64,000 bases of DNA, taken from positions 62,001 to 126,000 of the forward strand of contig NZ_BOPA01000027.1 in assembly GCF_016863515.1 (NCBI RefSeq), written 5' to 3'. Origin of the DNA: Micromonospora gifhornensis (GTDB lineage: Bacteria; Actinomycetota; Actinomycetes; Mycobacteriales; Micromonosporaceae). How positions within the stretch are numbered: the stretch's first letter is position 1; the number at the start of each line of letters is the position of its first letter. Positions 25,597 through 33,990 of this stretch are shown one piece after another. The translations under genes and the position numbers were made by a program. The notes under the pieces are model-generated. The model saw only the letters and a list, made by a program, of their open reading frames with translations, searched no databases and was not told where the DNA came from.

Positions 25597-27030
25597 ATGC
25601 GGCATTCACAGCGAATGGATCGATTGTCCGCTCCCCGGCGGAAGGTGCAGCTGGCAACGGCGGCCATGCTGCTGATGGCCACGACCGTGGCGGCATGCGG
25701 CGACGGCGGGGACGACGGTGCGACGGCGAGCGCTCCGAAGGCACCGGCGACCATCCCGGAGCTCACCAAGGACCCGCTGACCCTCAGCTTCATCTGGTTC
25801 GACTGGCCCCCCGCCAAGGCCCTCGAAGACTTCGCAAACGCGGAGTACACAAAGGACCGCCCGAACGTCACCGTCAAGGTCAACACCGTACCGAACGCGA
25901 ACTGGCACGACGCGATGTTCACCCAGTTCGCCGCCCGCAAGACCGACTTCGACATCGCGATCCTGGACTCGCAGCACATCGGCGAGGCCGTGACGAACGG
26001 CAACATCCTCGACATCACCGACTTCGTCAAGAACAACATCGAGGTCGACGCGTACAACCCGTATCTGCTGGCGGCCTACGGCCAGTTCCCGCAGGCGGAG
26101 ACCGGCCAGCGCGACGAGAACGCCAGCCTGTACGGGCTGCCGCTGCTCGGCGACACCTGGACGATGATCTACCGCAAGGACCTGATCGGCGACAAGCCGC
26201 CGCAGACCTGGGACGAGATGATCTCCGTCGCCGAGAAGTGTCAGGCGGACAACCCTGGCGTCAGCGGGCTGGCTTTCCACCAGGCCAACGGCTCCGACGC
26301 CGCGGCCGTCACCTACAACACGGTCAACGGCGTGTACGGCGGCAACCTCTGGGACCCGAAGACGCGCAAGATCGACGGTGTTCTCAACGACGCCGCGGGC
26401 CACGAGGCGATGGACGTCCTTGTCAACAAGATGAAGCCGCTGACCGCCAAGGGCTCCGGCAACTGGTTCATCGACGAGGTGAACGCGGCGGTCGCCCAGG
26501 GCAAGGCATGCATCGCGTTCAACTGGATCGCCGCGAGCGGCGGCCTGCTCGATCCGAAGGAGTCGACGCTCGGCAGCACCCGGGAGCAGATCCTCGACAA
26601 GCTGGGTTTCGCCACCCTGCCGAGCCAGAAGACCGACCTGGTCCCGCTCGGCGGCATGGGGATGCACGTGTCGGCCTACTCCGCCGAGGCGAACCAGGTG
26701 GAGGCCCTGAACTTCATGAAGTGGTTCCAGCAGGCTGATGTCCAGAAGAAGTGGGCTGCGGCCGGTGGTGTGCCGTCGCGTACGGACGCCCTGTCCTCGC
26801 CCGAGTTCCTCAACGCCGGGCCGTTCAACCAGGTGTACGCCGACTCGGTGCCGCGGATGCGGGACATGTGGAACGTGCCCGAGTACGCGCGCCTCGTCGA
26901 CATCGAGAACACCAACGTCAACGCGGCTCTCAACGGTGCGAAGAATCCGAAGGCTGCGCTCGACGACATCGCCAAGGAGCAGCAGAGCGTACTGGACTCC
27001 AGCGGCCGCAAGGGTGGCGGCGGACTGTGA
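25597..27030 (+). CDS. ABC transporter sugar/polyol-binding lipoprotein
   Basis: A 477-residue extracellular solute-binding protein (family 1 type). The N-terminus has basic residues, a hydrophobic segment and a lipobox TTVAACGDG with Cys34 as lipid anchor. The body has the family pattern with DFDIAILDSQHIGE, TWTMIYRKDLIGDKPPQTWD and FMKWFQQADVQKKWAAAGGVPSR near the end. Start ATG 25597 follows AGGA. It is the first gene of a tightly packed operon (GTGA overlap with the next gene). The ligand is unknown; the downstream alcohol and aldehyde dehydrogenases favour a polyol or related compound. Confidence 0.92.
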   Translation: MRHSQRMDRLSAPRRKVQLATAAMLLMATTVAACGDGGDDGATASAPKAPATIPELTKDPLTLSFIWFDWPPAKALEDFANAEYTKDRPNVTVKVNTVPNANWHDAMFTQFAARKTDFDIAILDSQHIGEAVTNGNILDITDFVKNNIEVDAYNPYLLAAYGQFPQAETGQRDENASLYGLPLLGDTWTMIYRKDLIGDKPPQTWDEMISVAEKCQADNPGVSGLAFHQANGSDAAAVTYNTVNGVYGGNLWDPKTRKIDGVLNDAAGHEAMDVLVNKMKPLTAKGSGNWFIDEVNAAVAQGKACIAFNWIAASGGLLDPKESTLGSTREQILDKLGFATLPSQKTDLVPLGGMGMHVSAYSAEANQVEALNFMKWFQQADVQKKWAAAGGVPSRTDALSSPEFLNAGPFNQVYADSVPRMRDMWNVPEYARLVDIENTNVNAALNGAKNPKAALDDIAKEQQSVLDSSGRKGGGGL

Positions 27031-27974
27031 GTTCCGTACCTGTGATGACCGACGATGCCGGGCAGGTGGCGGCGACGCCGCCACCTGCACCGGGTCGGTC
27101 CCGCCGGCTGAGCGACCGCGGACTGGCGGTGGCGTTCATCTCCCCCGCGTTGCTGCTGTTGCTCGCGATGTCGGTGTTCCCGCTGCTGTGGGCGCTGTAC
27201 CTGTCGTTCACCGACTACTCGGCCACCCGTGGCGGGCGCGCCTATTTCGTCGGGTTCGGCAACTACACCGCCATCCTGACGTCGGCGCAGGTCCACCAGC
27301 GGGCCCTGACGACGTTGATCTACGTGGTCGGCGCGGTCACCCTGCAGACGGTGCTCGGCTTCACCATCGCGTACCTGATCTCCCGGCGTACCCGTGGGCG
27401 AGGGCTGCTGACCACGTTGTTCCTGGTCCCGATGATGCTGTCGCCGGTCGTGGTCGGGCTGTTCTGGCGGTTCATGCTCGACGCACAGTTCGGCGTGGTC
27501 AACAGCATGCTCGGGTCGATCGGCCTGGGTCAGGTGGAGTGGCTGACCCGGCAGCGCACGGCGTTGATCTCCCTGATCGTGGTCGACACCTGGCAGTGGA
27601 CGCCGTTCATCATGCTCATCGCGTTGGCGGGGCTCACCGCGGTGCCCAAGTACCTGTACGAGGCCGCCTCGATCGACCGGGCGTCGGAGTGGTTCCGGTT
27701 CCGCACCATCACCCTTCCGCTGGTGTGGCCGCTGCTGCTGATCGCCGTGTTGTTCCGGGCCATCGAGGCCTTCCGGCTGTTCGACCTCGTCTACATCCTC
27801 ACCAACGGCGGCCCGGGTGTCTCCACCGAGACGTTGTCGTTCCACGTCTACAAGGTCGCGTTCCTGGGCTTCAACACCGGAACCGCATCGGCGTACGGGA
27901 TCCTCATGGTCCTCGTCGTCATCGTCCTCTCGCAGATCTACCTGCGCTACCTGAACAGACTCAAGGAGGGCTGA
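27027..27974 (+). CDS. ABC sugar transporter permease (MalF-like)
   Basis: A 315-residue inner membrane permease with six predicted membrane segments. The cytoplasmic EAA loop YEAASIDRASEWFRFRTITLP (~215-235) docks the ATPase. The start is GTG 27027 overlapping the binding-protein stop; ATG 27045 in frame is an alternative. Followed by an ATG overlapping its stop codon (TGATG). Confidence 0.92.
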   Translation: MSSVPVMTDDAGQVAATPPPAPGRSRRLSDRGLAVAFISPALLLLLAMSVFPLLWALYLSFTDYSATRGGRAYFVGFGNYTAILTSAQVHQRALTTLIYVVGAVTLQTVLGFTIAYLISRRTRGRGLLTTLFLVPMMLSPVVVGLFWRFMLDAQFGVVNSMLGSIGLGQVEWLTRQRTALISLIVVDTWQWTPFIMLIALAGLTAVPKYLYEAASIDRASEWFRFRTITLPLVWPLLLIAVLFRAIEAFRLFDLVYILTNGGPGVSTETLSFHVYKVAFLGFNTGTASAYGILMVLVVIVLSQIYLRYLNRLKEG

Positions 27975-28885
27975 TGGCCGTCTCCGTCGACGAGGCCGTG
28001 TCCACAGGTCCTGCCCGGGATCGCGGCCGCCCCGCACGCCGCCGGGGCGGCCGGGGCCGCTCGGTGCTGGAGGTCGCGCTGCTGACCGTGCTGGCCGTCG
28101 TGATGCTCTTCCCGGTGCTGTGGATGATCGAGACGTCCATCAAGGAGAACCGGGACGTCTACGCCGTCCCCGCCGAGTTCTTCGGCTTCACGGTCACGAT
28201 GGAACATTTCAAAGACGTGTTCGTCGGCCCCGACGGCGGTCGCTCGGCCCTGTCCGTCGCGTTCCTCAACTCCGTGCTGGTCGCCGGGGCCTCGACGGTG
28301 CTGGCCACCCTGCTGGGGGTCCCGGCGGCCTGGGCCTACTCACGCTTCGCCGTGAAGGCCAAGAAGGACCAACTGTTCTTCATCCTGTCCACCCGCTTCA
28401 TGCCGCCCGTGGTGGTCGTGATCCCGATCTTCCTCATGTACCGCCAGGTCGGACTCATCGACAGCAAGCTCGGCCTGATCCTCATCTACGCCGCGTACAA
28501 CCTGCCGTTCACCATCTGGATGATGAAGGGATTCGTCGACGAGGTGCCCTCGGAGTACGAGGACGCCGCCATGCTCGACGGGTACACCCGTCTGCAGGCG
28601 TTCCGGCGACACACCCTTCCCCTGCTCGTGCCCGGCATCGCCGCGACGGCGGTCTTCGCCCTCATCTTCTCGTGGAACGAGTTCGTGTTCGCCATCTTCC
28701 TCACCTCCAGCGACAGTGTGCGTACCGCCCCACCCGCCATCGCCGGCCTCATCGGTGGCACCACGACGGACTGGGGTCTGGTGGCCGCTGCCTCCGTGGT
28801 GTTCGCCCTACCGGTGCTCGTCTTCGCCTACCTGGTCCGCAAGCACCTCATCGCCGGTGTGACGCTCGGGGCGGTGCGACGCTGA
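27974..28885 (+). CDS. ABC sugar transporter permease (MalG-like)
   Basis: A 303-residue second permease subunit. An Arg/Gly-rich cytoplasmic N-terminus (~15-30) precedes six membrane segments; the EAA loop is YEDAAMLDGYTRLQAFRRHT. Start ATG 27974 has AAGGAGGG at 27963-27970. The stop overlaps the ATG of the first ATPase gene by one base. Confidence 0.93.
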   Translation: MAVSVDEAVSTGPARDRGRPARRRGGRGRSVLEVALLTVLAVVMLFPVLWMIETSIKENRDVYAVPAEFFGFTVTMEHFKDVFVGPDGGRSALSVAFLNSVLVAGASTVLATLLGVPAAWAYSRFAVKAKKDQLFFILSTRFMPPVVVVIPIFLMYRQVGLIDSKLGLILIYAAYNLPFTIWMMKGFVDEVPSEYEDAAMLDGYTRLQAFRRHTLPLLVPGIAATAVFALIFSWNEFVFAIFLTSSDSVRTAPPAIAGLIGGTTTDWGLVAAASVVFALPVLVFAYLVRKHLIAGVTLGAVRR

Positions 28886-29952
28886 TGGCCGGCATCGAGG
28901 TGACCGCCCTGCACAAGCGCTACCCGGACGGCACGGTCGCGGTCGAACAGGTCGACCTGTCGATCGGCCACGGCGAGTTGTTCGTGATGCTCGGCCCGTC
29001 GGGTTGCGGCAAGACGACCACGCTGCGCGCCATCGCCGGCCTGGAGCGGCAGACGACAGGCGACATCCGCATCGGTGACACGCTTGTCAACGACCTGCCG
29101 CCGGCCGAGCGGGACATCGCCATGGTGTTCCAGTTCTACGCCCTCTACCCGCATCTGAAGACCCGCGACAACCTGGCGTTCCCCCTGCGGGCCGAGGGGC
29201 TGCCCAAGTCGGAGGTGCTCAAGCGGGTCGACGAGGCCGCCCGGCTGATGCGGCTCGGTCCGCTGATGGATCGGCGACCGCGTCAACTGTCCGGCGGGGA
29301 GCAGCAGCGAGTCGCGCTCGCCCGCGCCCTGGTGCGACGGCCGCGCGCATTCCTGATGGACGAGCCGCTCACCAACCTGGATGCGGAGCTGCGGGCGGAC
29401 ATGCGTACCGAGATCAAGCACCTGCAGGGAGAGTTGGGGGCGACGATGGTCTACGTCACCCACGACCAGGTCGAAGCGATGTCGCTCGGCCACCGCATCG
29501 CCATCCTCAACAAGGGCCGCGTCGAGCAGATCGGCACGCCGCTGGAGGTCTACGACCGTCCGGCGAGTCTCTTCTGCGCCGCCTTCATCGGCTCACCGCC
29601 GATGAACCTGATCGAGGTGGAGGTGGCCGACGGGGCGTTGCGCGCTCAGGGCGGGCTGGCCCTCACGCCACCGCCCGGTCTGTCCCGCGACTGTCACCTG
29701 GTCGCAGGTGTGCGGCCGGAGGCGCTGGAGGTCACCGCACCGGGGGCGGAGCGTTCGGTCCCGGCCCGCGTGGTCTCGGCGGAGTGGCTGGGCGACGAAA
29801 TCATCTACGTCGTCGACCACGGCGGCCAGCGCGACGTGCGGGTGCGGATGCCACCGACCGTCCGATTCGACGCTGACGCACCGGTCGGGCTCCGGCACAC
29901 CGGCGCGACCCCGGCGGTCTACGACCTGCGTACGGAAGAGCTGGTGGCCTGA
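28885..29952 (+). CDS. ABC transporter ATP-binding protein 1 (MalK/UgpC-like)
   Basis: A 355-residue ATPase with a full set of motifs: Walker A GPSGCGKTTTLR, signature LSGGEQQRVALARAL, Walker B AFLMDEPLTNLDAE and switch histidine His193 in VYVTHDQVEAM. A C-terminal TOBE-type domain (~235-355) follows. One-base overlaps with the genes on both sides show tight coupling. It most likely pairs with ATP-binding protein 2 as a heterodimer. Confidence 0.93.
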   Translation: MAGIEVTALHKRYPDGTVAVEQVDLSIGHGELFVMLGPSGCGKTTTLRAIAGLERQTTGDIRIGDTLVNDLPPAERDIAMVFQFYALYPHLKTRDNLAFPLRAEGLPKSEVLKRVDEAARLMRLGPLMDRRPRQLSGGEQQRVALARALVRRPRAFLMDEPLTNLDAELRADMRTEIKHLQGELGATMVYVTHDQVEAMSLGHRIAILNKGRVEQIGTPLEVYDRPASLFCAAFIGSPPMNLIEVEVADGALRAQGGLALTPPPGLSRDCHLVAGVRPEALEVTAPGAERSVPARVVSAEWLGDEIIYVVDHGGQRDVRVRMPPTVRFDADAPVGLRHTGATPAVYDLRTEELVA

Positions 29953-31028
29953 TGGGAACCGTGGCAGCACACGGGCTGTGCAAGTCCTTCGGCAAGGTTC
30001 AGGCCCTGGACGGGGTGAGTCTGGACGTGCCGGACGGTGCCTTCTTCGTCGTCCTCGGCCCCTCCGGGGCGGGCAAGACGACGACGCTGCGGGCGATCGC
30101 CGGTCTGGAGAAGCTCGACGCCGGGTCGGTGCACCTGGACGGCAGGGACGCGACAGGTGACGCTCCGGCCGAACGCGACCTGGCCATGGTCTTCCAGAGC
30201 TACGCCCTCTACCCGCGACACACCGTGTACGAGAACATCGCATCGCCGCTGCGGGCCCGCCGCTGTTCTGCCAGCGAGATCGCCGCCGCCGTCGAGCAGA
30301 TGTCTCGCCTGCTGCACATCGAACGGTTGCTGCAACGTCGTCCCGCGCAGTTGTCCGGCGGTGAGATGCAGCGGGTCGCCCTGGCCCGGGCACTGGTCCG
30401 TAGCCCGCGCGCGTTCCTCATGGACGAGCCGCTGACGAACCTCGACCTCAAACTCCGCGTCGAGATGCGTACCGAGCTCACCCGCATCCACCGCAGCCTC
30501 GGAGCAACCTTCGTCTACGTGACGAACGACCAGGTCGAGGCCCTGTCCATGGCCGACCAGGTCGCGGTCCTCAAGGAGGGAACGGTGCAACAGGTCGGCA
30601 CACCGACCGAGGTGTACGAGCGTCCCGCCAACCAGTGGGTCGCCGGATTCGTCGGCAGCCCTCCGATCAGCCTGCTCGCCTGCCATGCCGAGGGAGATCG
30701 TCTGGTCGGTGCGCAGGGGTGGACGCTGCCGCGGCCCCGCTGGAGCACCGCGCAGGACGGTCAGCCGCTGCTGCTGGGCCTGCGGGCGGAGGACCTGTCC
30801 GTCGAGCAGCGGGGGGACGCGTCGTTGCCGGGAGAGCTCTACGGGCTTGAGCCGCTCGGTGACCGGACGGTGGTCGACGTCCAGGTGGGGACGACGATCG
30901 TCAAGGTCAAGGCACGACCCACGGTCACCGGTACGCCGGGCGAGCGGCTGCAGGTCACGGTCGACCTGGACCGGGCGCACCTGTTCGACGCGGACACCGG
31001 CCTGTCGGTGTCCGAGGCGGGGCGGTAA
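29952..31028 (+). CDS. ABC transporter ATP-binding protein 2, switch His replaced by Asn
   Basis: A 358-residue ATPase paralogous to the one upstream. Walker A GPSGAGKTTTLR, signature LSGGEMQRVALARAL and Walker B AFLMDEPLTNLDLK are intact, but the H-loop reads VYVTNDQVEAL, with Asn192 where the switch histidine is expected. A TOBE-type C-terminal domain is present. In heterodimeric ABC ATPases one degenerate site is common, so this subunit may contribute a weakly hydrolysing site. The codon is AAC, so one base change from CAC would explain it. Confidence 0.92.
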   Translation: MGTVAAHGLCKSFGKVQALDGVSLDVPDGAFFVVLGPSGAGKTTTLRAIAGLEKLDAGSVHLDGRDATGDAPAERDLAMVFQSYALYPRHTVYENIASPLRARRCSASEIAAAVEQMSRLLHIERLLQRRPAQLSGGEMQRVALARALVRSPRAFLMDEPLTNLDLKLRVEMRTELTRIHRSLGATFVYVTNDQVEALSMADQVAVLKEGTVQQVGTPTEVYERPANQWVAGFVGSPPISLLACHAEGDRLVGAQGWTLPRPRWSTAQDGQPLLLGLRAEDLSVEQRGDASLPGELYGLEPLGDRTVVDVQVGTTIVKVKARPTVTGTPGERLQVTVDLDRAHLFDADTGLSVSEAGR

Positions 31029-31032
31029 CCGC

Positions 31033-31061
31033 GCCGGGCGCGACGACACGCCGCGCCCGGC
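31033..31061 (+). terminator. Hairpin between ABC genes and aldehyde dehydrogenase
   Basis: GCCGGGCGCG (31033-31042) and CGCGCCCGGC (31052-31061) form a perfect 10-bp stem with a 9-base loop, starting just after the ATPase stop. It may end or attenuate the transporter transcript before the two dehydrogenase genes. Confidence 0.65.
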
Positions 31062-31118
31062 TCGTCCTTGCCTGCGCCCAGGTGCAGCCCAGCGTTGATG
31101 ATCACAGGAGGCGACGCG

Positions 31119-32579
31119 ATGAGTGACCCGACGAACGTCCTGGCCCCCGAGCACCGGCGGCTGCGCATCGGCGACGCCTGGCGCGATGCCGCAAGCGGGG
31201 CCACATTTGCCGTCGAGGACCCGGCCACCGGCAAGACCATCGCCGAGGTGGCGGACGCCGGTGTCGTCGACGGGCTCGCCGCGCTGGACGCGGCGAGCAG
31301 GGCGGCGGGCCAGTGGGCGGCGACCGCGCCGCGGAAACGGTCGGAGTTGCTGACCGCGACGTACCGGGCCCTGACCGGACGATCCGAGGAGGTCGCCCGG
31401 CTGATAACCCTGGAGATGGGCAAGCCGCTCGCCGAAGCCAGGGCGGAGGTGGCCTACGGCGCCGAGTTCTTCCGATGGTTCGCTGAGGAGGCGGTACGCG
31501 TCGAAGGCCGCTACAGCACCGCTCCCCCAGGCGGGTACCGCATCCTCACCGTGCCGAAGCCGGTCGGCCCGTGCGTGTTCGTGACGCCCTGGAACTTCCC
31601 GCTGGCCATGGGCGCCCGCAAGATCGCTCCCGCGCTGGCCGCGGGCTGCACGACCATCACCAAGCCGGCCGCCCAGACCCCCCTGACCATGCTGTTGCTG
31701 GCCCGCATCATGCAGGAGATCGGCGTTCCCCCGGGCGTGGTCAACGTGGTGACCACCAAGCGTTCCGGCGAGGTGGTCTCCGCGCTGCTGGCCGACAGCC
31801 GGACCCGCAAGCTGTCGTTCACCGGGTCGACCGAGGTCGGGCGGGTGTTGCTCCGACAGGCGGCGGACAACGTGCTGCGCACCTCCATGGAATTGGGCGG
31901 CAACGCCGCCCTGATCGTGTGTGCCGACGCCGACCTGGACGTCGCGCTCGACGGCGCCATGGTGGCCAAGATGCGCAACATCGGGCAGTCCTGCGTCGCC
32001 GCCAACCGGATCTACGTCGAGGAACCGGTGCGCGAGGAGTTCACGGCACGCTTCGCCGAACGGATGGCCGCGCTGTCGGTGGGCCATGGTCTCGACGACG
32101 GCGTGGACGTCGGAGCGTTGATCGACGCCGTCTCGGTCACCACGATCGACGACCTCGTCGCCGACGCCGTCGGTCGCGGCGCCCGGGTCCTGGTGGGCGG
32201 CGAACGTCCGGACGGGCCGGGCCACTTCTACCCGCCCACGGTCCTCACCGACGTGCCCGACGACGCGCGGATGCTGCAGGCCGAGATCTTCGGCCCGGTG
32301 GCGCCGATCATCTCGTTCACCTCCGACCAGGAGGTGATCGCCAAGGCCAACGACACCGAGTACGGCCTGGTCGGCTACGTCTTCACCCGTGACCTGCGGC
32401 GTGCGCTGCGCTTCATCGAAGGGCTGGACACGGGAATGCTCGGCGTCAACCGTGGTCTGATCTCGGACCCGTCAGCGCCGTTCGGAGGCGTGAAGCAGTC
32501 CGGCATCGGCAGGGAAGGGTCGCACGAGGGCATCCTCGAGTACCTCGACCTCACCTACGCCGCGATCGACCTCCCGTGA
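31119..32579 (+). CDS. NAD(P)-dependent aldehyde dehydrogenase (succinate-semialdehyde type)
   Basis: A 486-residue ALDH-superfamily enzyme that oxidises an aldehyde to its acid. Key features are KLSFTGSTEVGR (cofactor), MELGGNAALIV with general base Glu258, and NIGQSCVAANRIYV with nucleophile Cys292. The late motif EIFGPVAPIISF is also present. The overall pattern is closest to GabD-like succinate/glutarate semialdehyde dehydrogenases. Start ATG 31119 has AGGAGG at 31106-31111. With the next gene it should convert an alcohol imported by the upstream transporter via aldehyde to acid. Confidence 0.92.
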   Translation: MSDPTNVLAPEHRRLRIGDAWRDAASGATFAVEDPATGKTIAEVADAGVVDGLAALDAASRAAGQWAATAPRKRSELLTATYRALTGRSEEVARLITLEMGKPLAEARAEVAYGAEFFRWFAEEAVRVEGRYSTAPPGGYRILTVPKPVGPCVFVTPWNFPLAMGARKIAPALAAGCTTITKPAAQTPLTMLLLARIMQEIGVPPGVVNVVTTKRSGEVVSALLADSRTRKLSFTGSTEVGRVLLRQAADNVLRTSMELGGNAALIVCADADLDVALDGAMVAKMRNIGQSCVAANRIYVEEPVREEFTARFAERMAALSVGHGLDDGVDVGALIDAVSVTTIDDLVADAVGRGARVLVGGERPDGPGHFYPPTVLTDVPDDARMLQAEIFGPVAPIISFTSDQEVIAKANDTEYGLVGYVFTRDLRRALRFIEGLDTGMLGVNRGLISDPSAPFGGVKQSGIGREGSHEGILEYLDLTYAAIDLP

Positions 32580-32705
32580 CCGGCCTGCTGCCCCGGCCGC
32601 TCAGCGTGTGCCTGCGTCACCCGGAGGGCCAACTGTCCCCGGTCTCGCAGGTGACCTGGACGTCCGCCCCGCCAATCGTCGCCGACGTTCCGGAGAGGCA
32701 CCGAC

Positions 32706-33923
32706 ATGCTTGAGACCGTCCGCGGACCACGCCAACTGATCGTGGGCGAAGGGGTCGCGCAGAACATCCCCCGAGTGGTGGCCGAGAGCGGCTCACGCGT
32801 CCTCATCGTGACCGACCAGGTGCTTCTGGGGCAGCCGGGCGTGGCCGACATCGTGGCCGCCGTACGGGAGAAGGTCGAGGTCGTCGAGGTGTTCTCCGAC
32901 GCGACCGCAGACGTGCCACTCACCGACGTCGCCCTGGCCGTCTCGGCCGCCGCCGAGGTGGACGCCGACGTGATCCTCGCCATCGGCGGCGGCACGGTCA
33001 TCGACCTCGCCAAAATCGTCGGCGTCATCCGCCGCCACGGCGGAACGCCGCGCGACTACTACGGCGAGTCCAGAGTGCCGGGGCCGACGATTCCACTCGT
33101 CGCGGTCCCGACGACGTCGGGCACCGGCTCCGAACTCACCCCCGTCTCGGTGTTGACCGACCCGGACCGCGCCCTCAAGGTCGGGGTCTCCAGCGTCCAC
33201 ATCGTGCCCGACTTCGCCATCGTCGACCCCGAACTCACCTACACCTGCCCGGCGACCGTCACCGCCCACTCCGGCATCGACGCGTTCTGCCACGCGGTGG
33301 AGAGCTACACCGCCCGACCCCGGGCCCACGGACCACGCGACCCCGTGGAACAGGTGTTCCTCGGCCGCAACCCGGTCACCGACCACTACGCGCTCCAGGC
33401 CGCACGGCGCATCGCCCGTAGCCTGCGCCGTGCCGTCAGCAACGGAGGCGACACGCAGGCACGCGCCGACATGTCCTACGGGTCCATGCTCGCCGGACTC
33501 GCCTTCTCCCACGCGGGCAACGCGGCCCCGCACGCCCTCCAGTACCCCATCGGCGCCGCCACGCACACGCCGCACGGCCTGGGCGTCGGGCTGCTACTGC
33601 CCTACGCCCTGGACGCAGCCCGGGACGCCATCGGCGACCGGCTGGCCGTCCTCGCCGGGGTGTGCGGGCTCGACGTGACCGACGCCTCGGATGCCGAGGC
33701 CACAGACACGTTCCTCACCTGGCTCGACGGGCTCCTCGCCGACATCGGCATCCCGCCCACCTTGGCGGACATCGGCGTGGCCCGCGCCGACCTGCCCCGC
33801 TTCGCGGAGATGGCCAGCGGCGTCACCCGCTTGATCCAAAACCATCCCGGCCCGACCGACACCGCCAGCCTGACCGCGATCCTCGAAGCGGCCTGGACCG
33901 GCGACCGAACCCGACGGTCCTGA
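32706..33923 (+). CDS. Iron-containing alcohol dehydrogenase
   Basis: A 405-residue group III metal-dependent dehydrogenase. The N-terminal nucleotide domain includes VILAIGGGTVIDLAK; the metal ligands lie in GIDAFCHAVESYTA and in HAGNAAPHALQYPIGAATHT-PHG. VPTTSGTGSE is the conserved dinucleotide-binding stretch. Relatives act on propanediols, butanol or lactaldehyde. Start ATG 32706 follows GGAGAGG. The 126-base gap from the aldehyde dehydrogenase holds no gene; the two are probably one transcript. Confidence 0.92.
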   Translation: MLETVRGPRQLIVGEGVAQNIPRVVAESGSRVLIVTDQVLLGQPGVADIVAAVREKVEVVEVFSDATADVPLTDVALAVSAAAEVDADVILAIGGGTVIDLAKIVGVIRRHGGTPRDYYGESRVPGPTIPLVAVPTTSGTGSELTPVSVLTDPDRALKVGVSSVHIVPDFAIVDPELTYTCPATVTAHSGIDAFCHAVESYTARPRAHGPRDPVEQVFLGRNPVTDHYALQAARRIARSLRRAVSNGGDTQARADMSYGSMLAGLAFSHAGNAAPHALQYPIGAATHTPHGLGVGLLLPYALDAARDAIGDRLAVLAGVCGLDVTDASDAEATDTFLTWLDGLLADIGIPPTLADIGVARADLPRFAEMASGVTRLIQNHPGPTDTASLTAILEAAWTGDRTRRS

Positions 33924-33940
33924 GCCCGCGCGGAGATGGT

Positions 33941-33990
33941 GACCGGGCGACCGGTGCCCCGATAACGGTGGGGACACGGCTACCCCGGTC
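33941..33990. terminator. Possible bidirectional hairpin between Fe-ADH and HEAT genes
   Basis: GACCGGG (33941-33947) pairs with CCCGGTC (33984-33990), and inside it GTGCCCC (33954-33960) can pair with GGGGACAC (33970-33977) with a bulge. The right arm runs into the stop codon of the convergent HEAT gene. Confidence 0.5.

Noticed and set aside
29919-32225. A 768-codon minus-strand frame opposite the ABC ATPase and aldehyde dehydrogenase genes
   Set aside because: It spans three genes and the hairpin between two of them, and has no recognisable domain.
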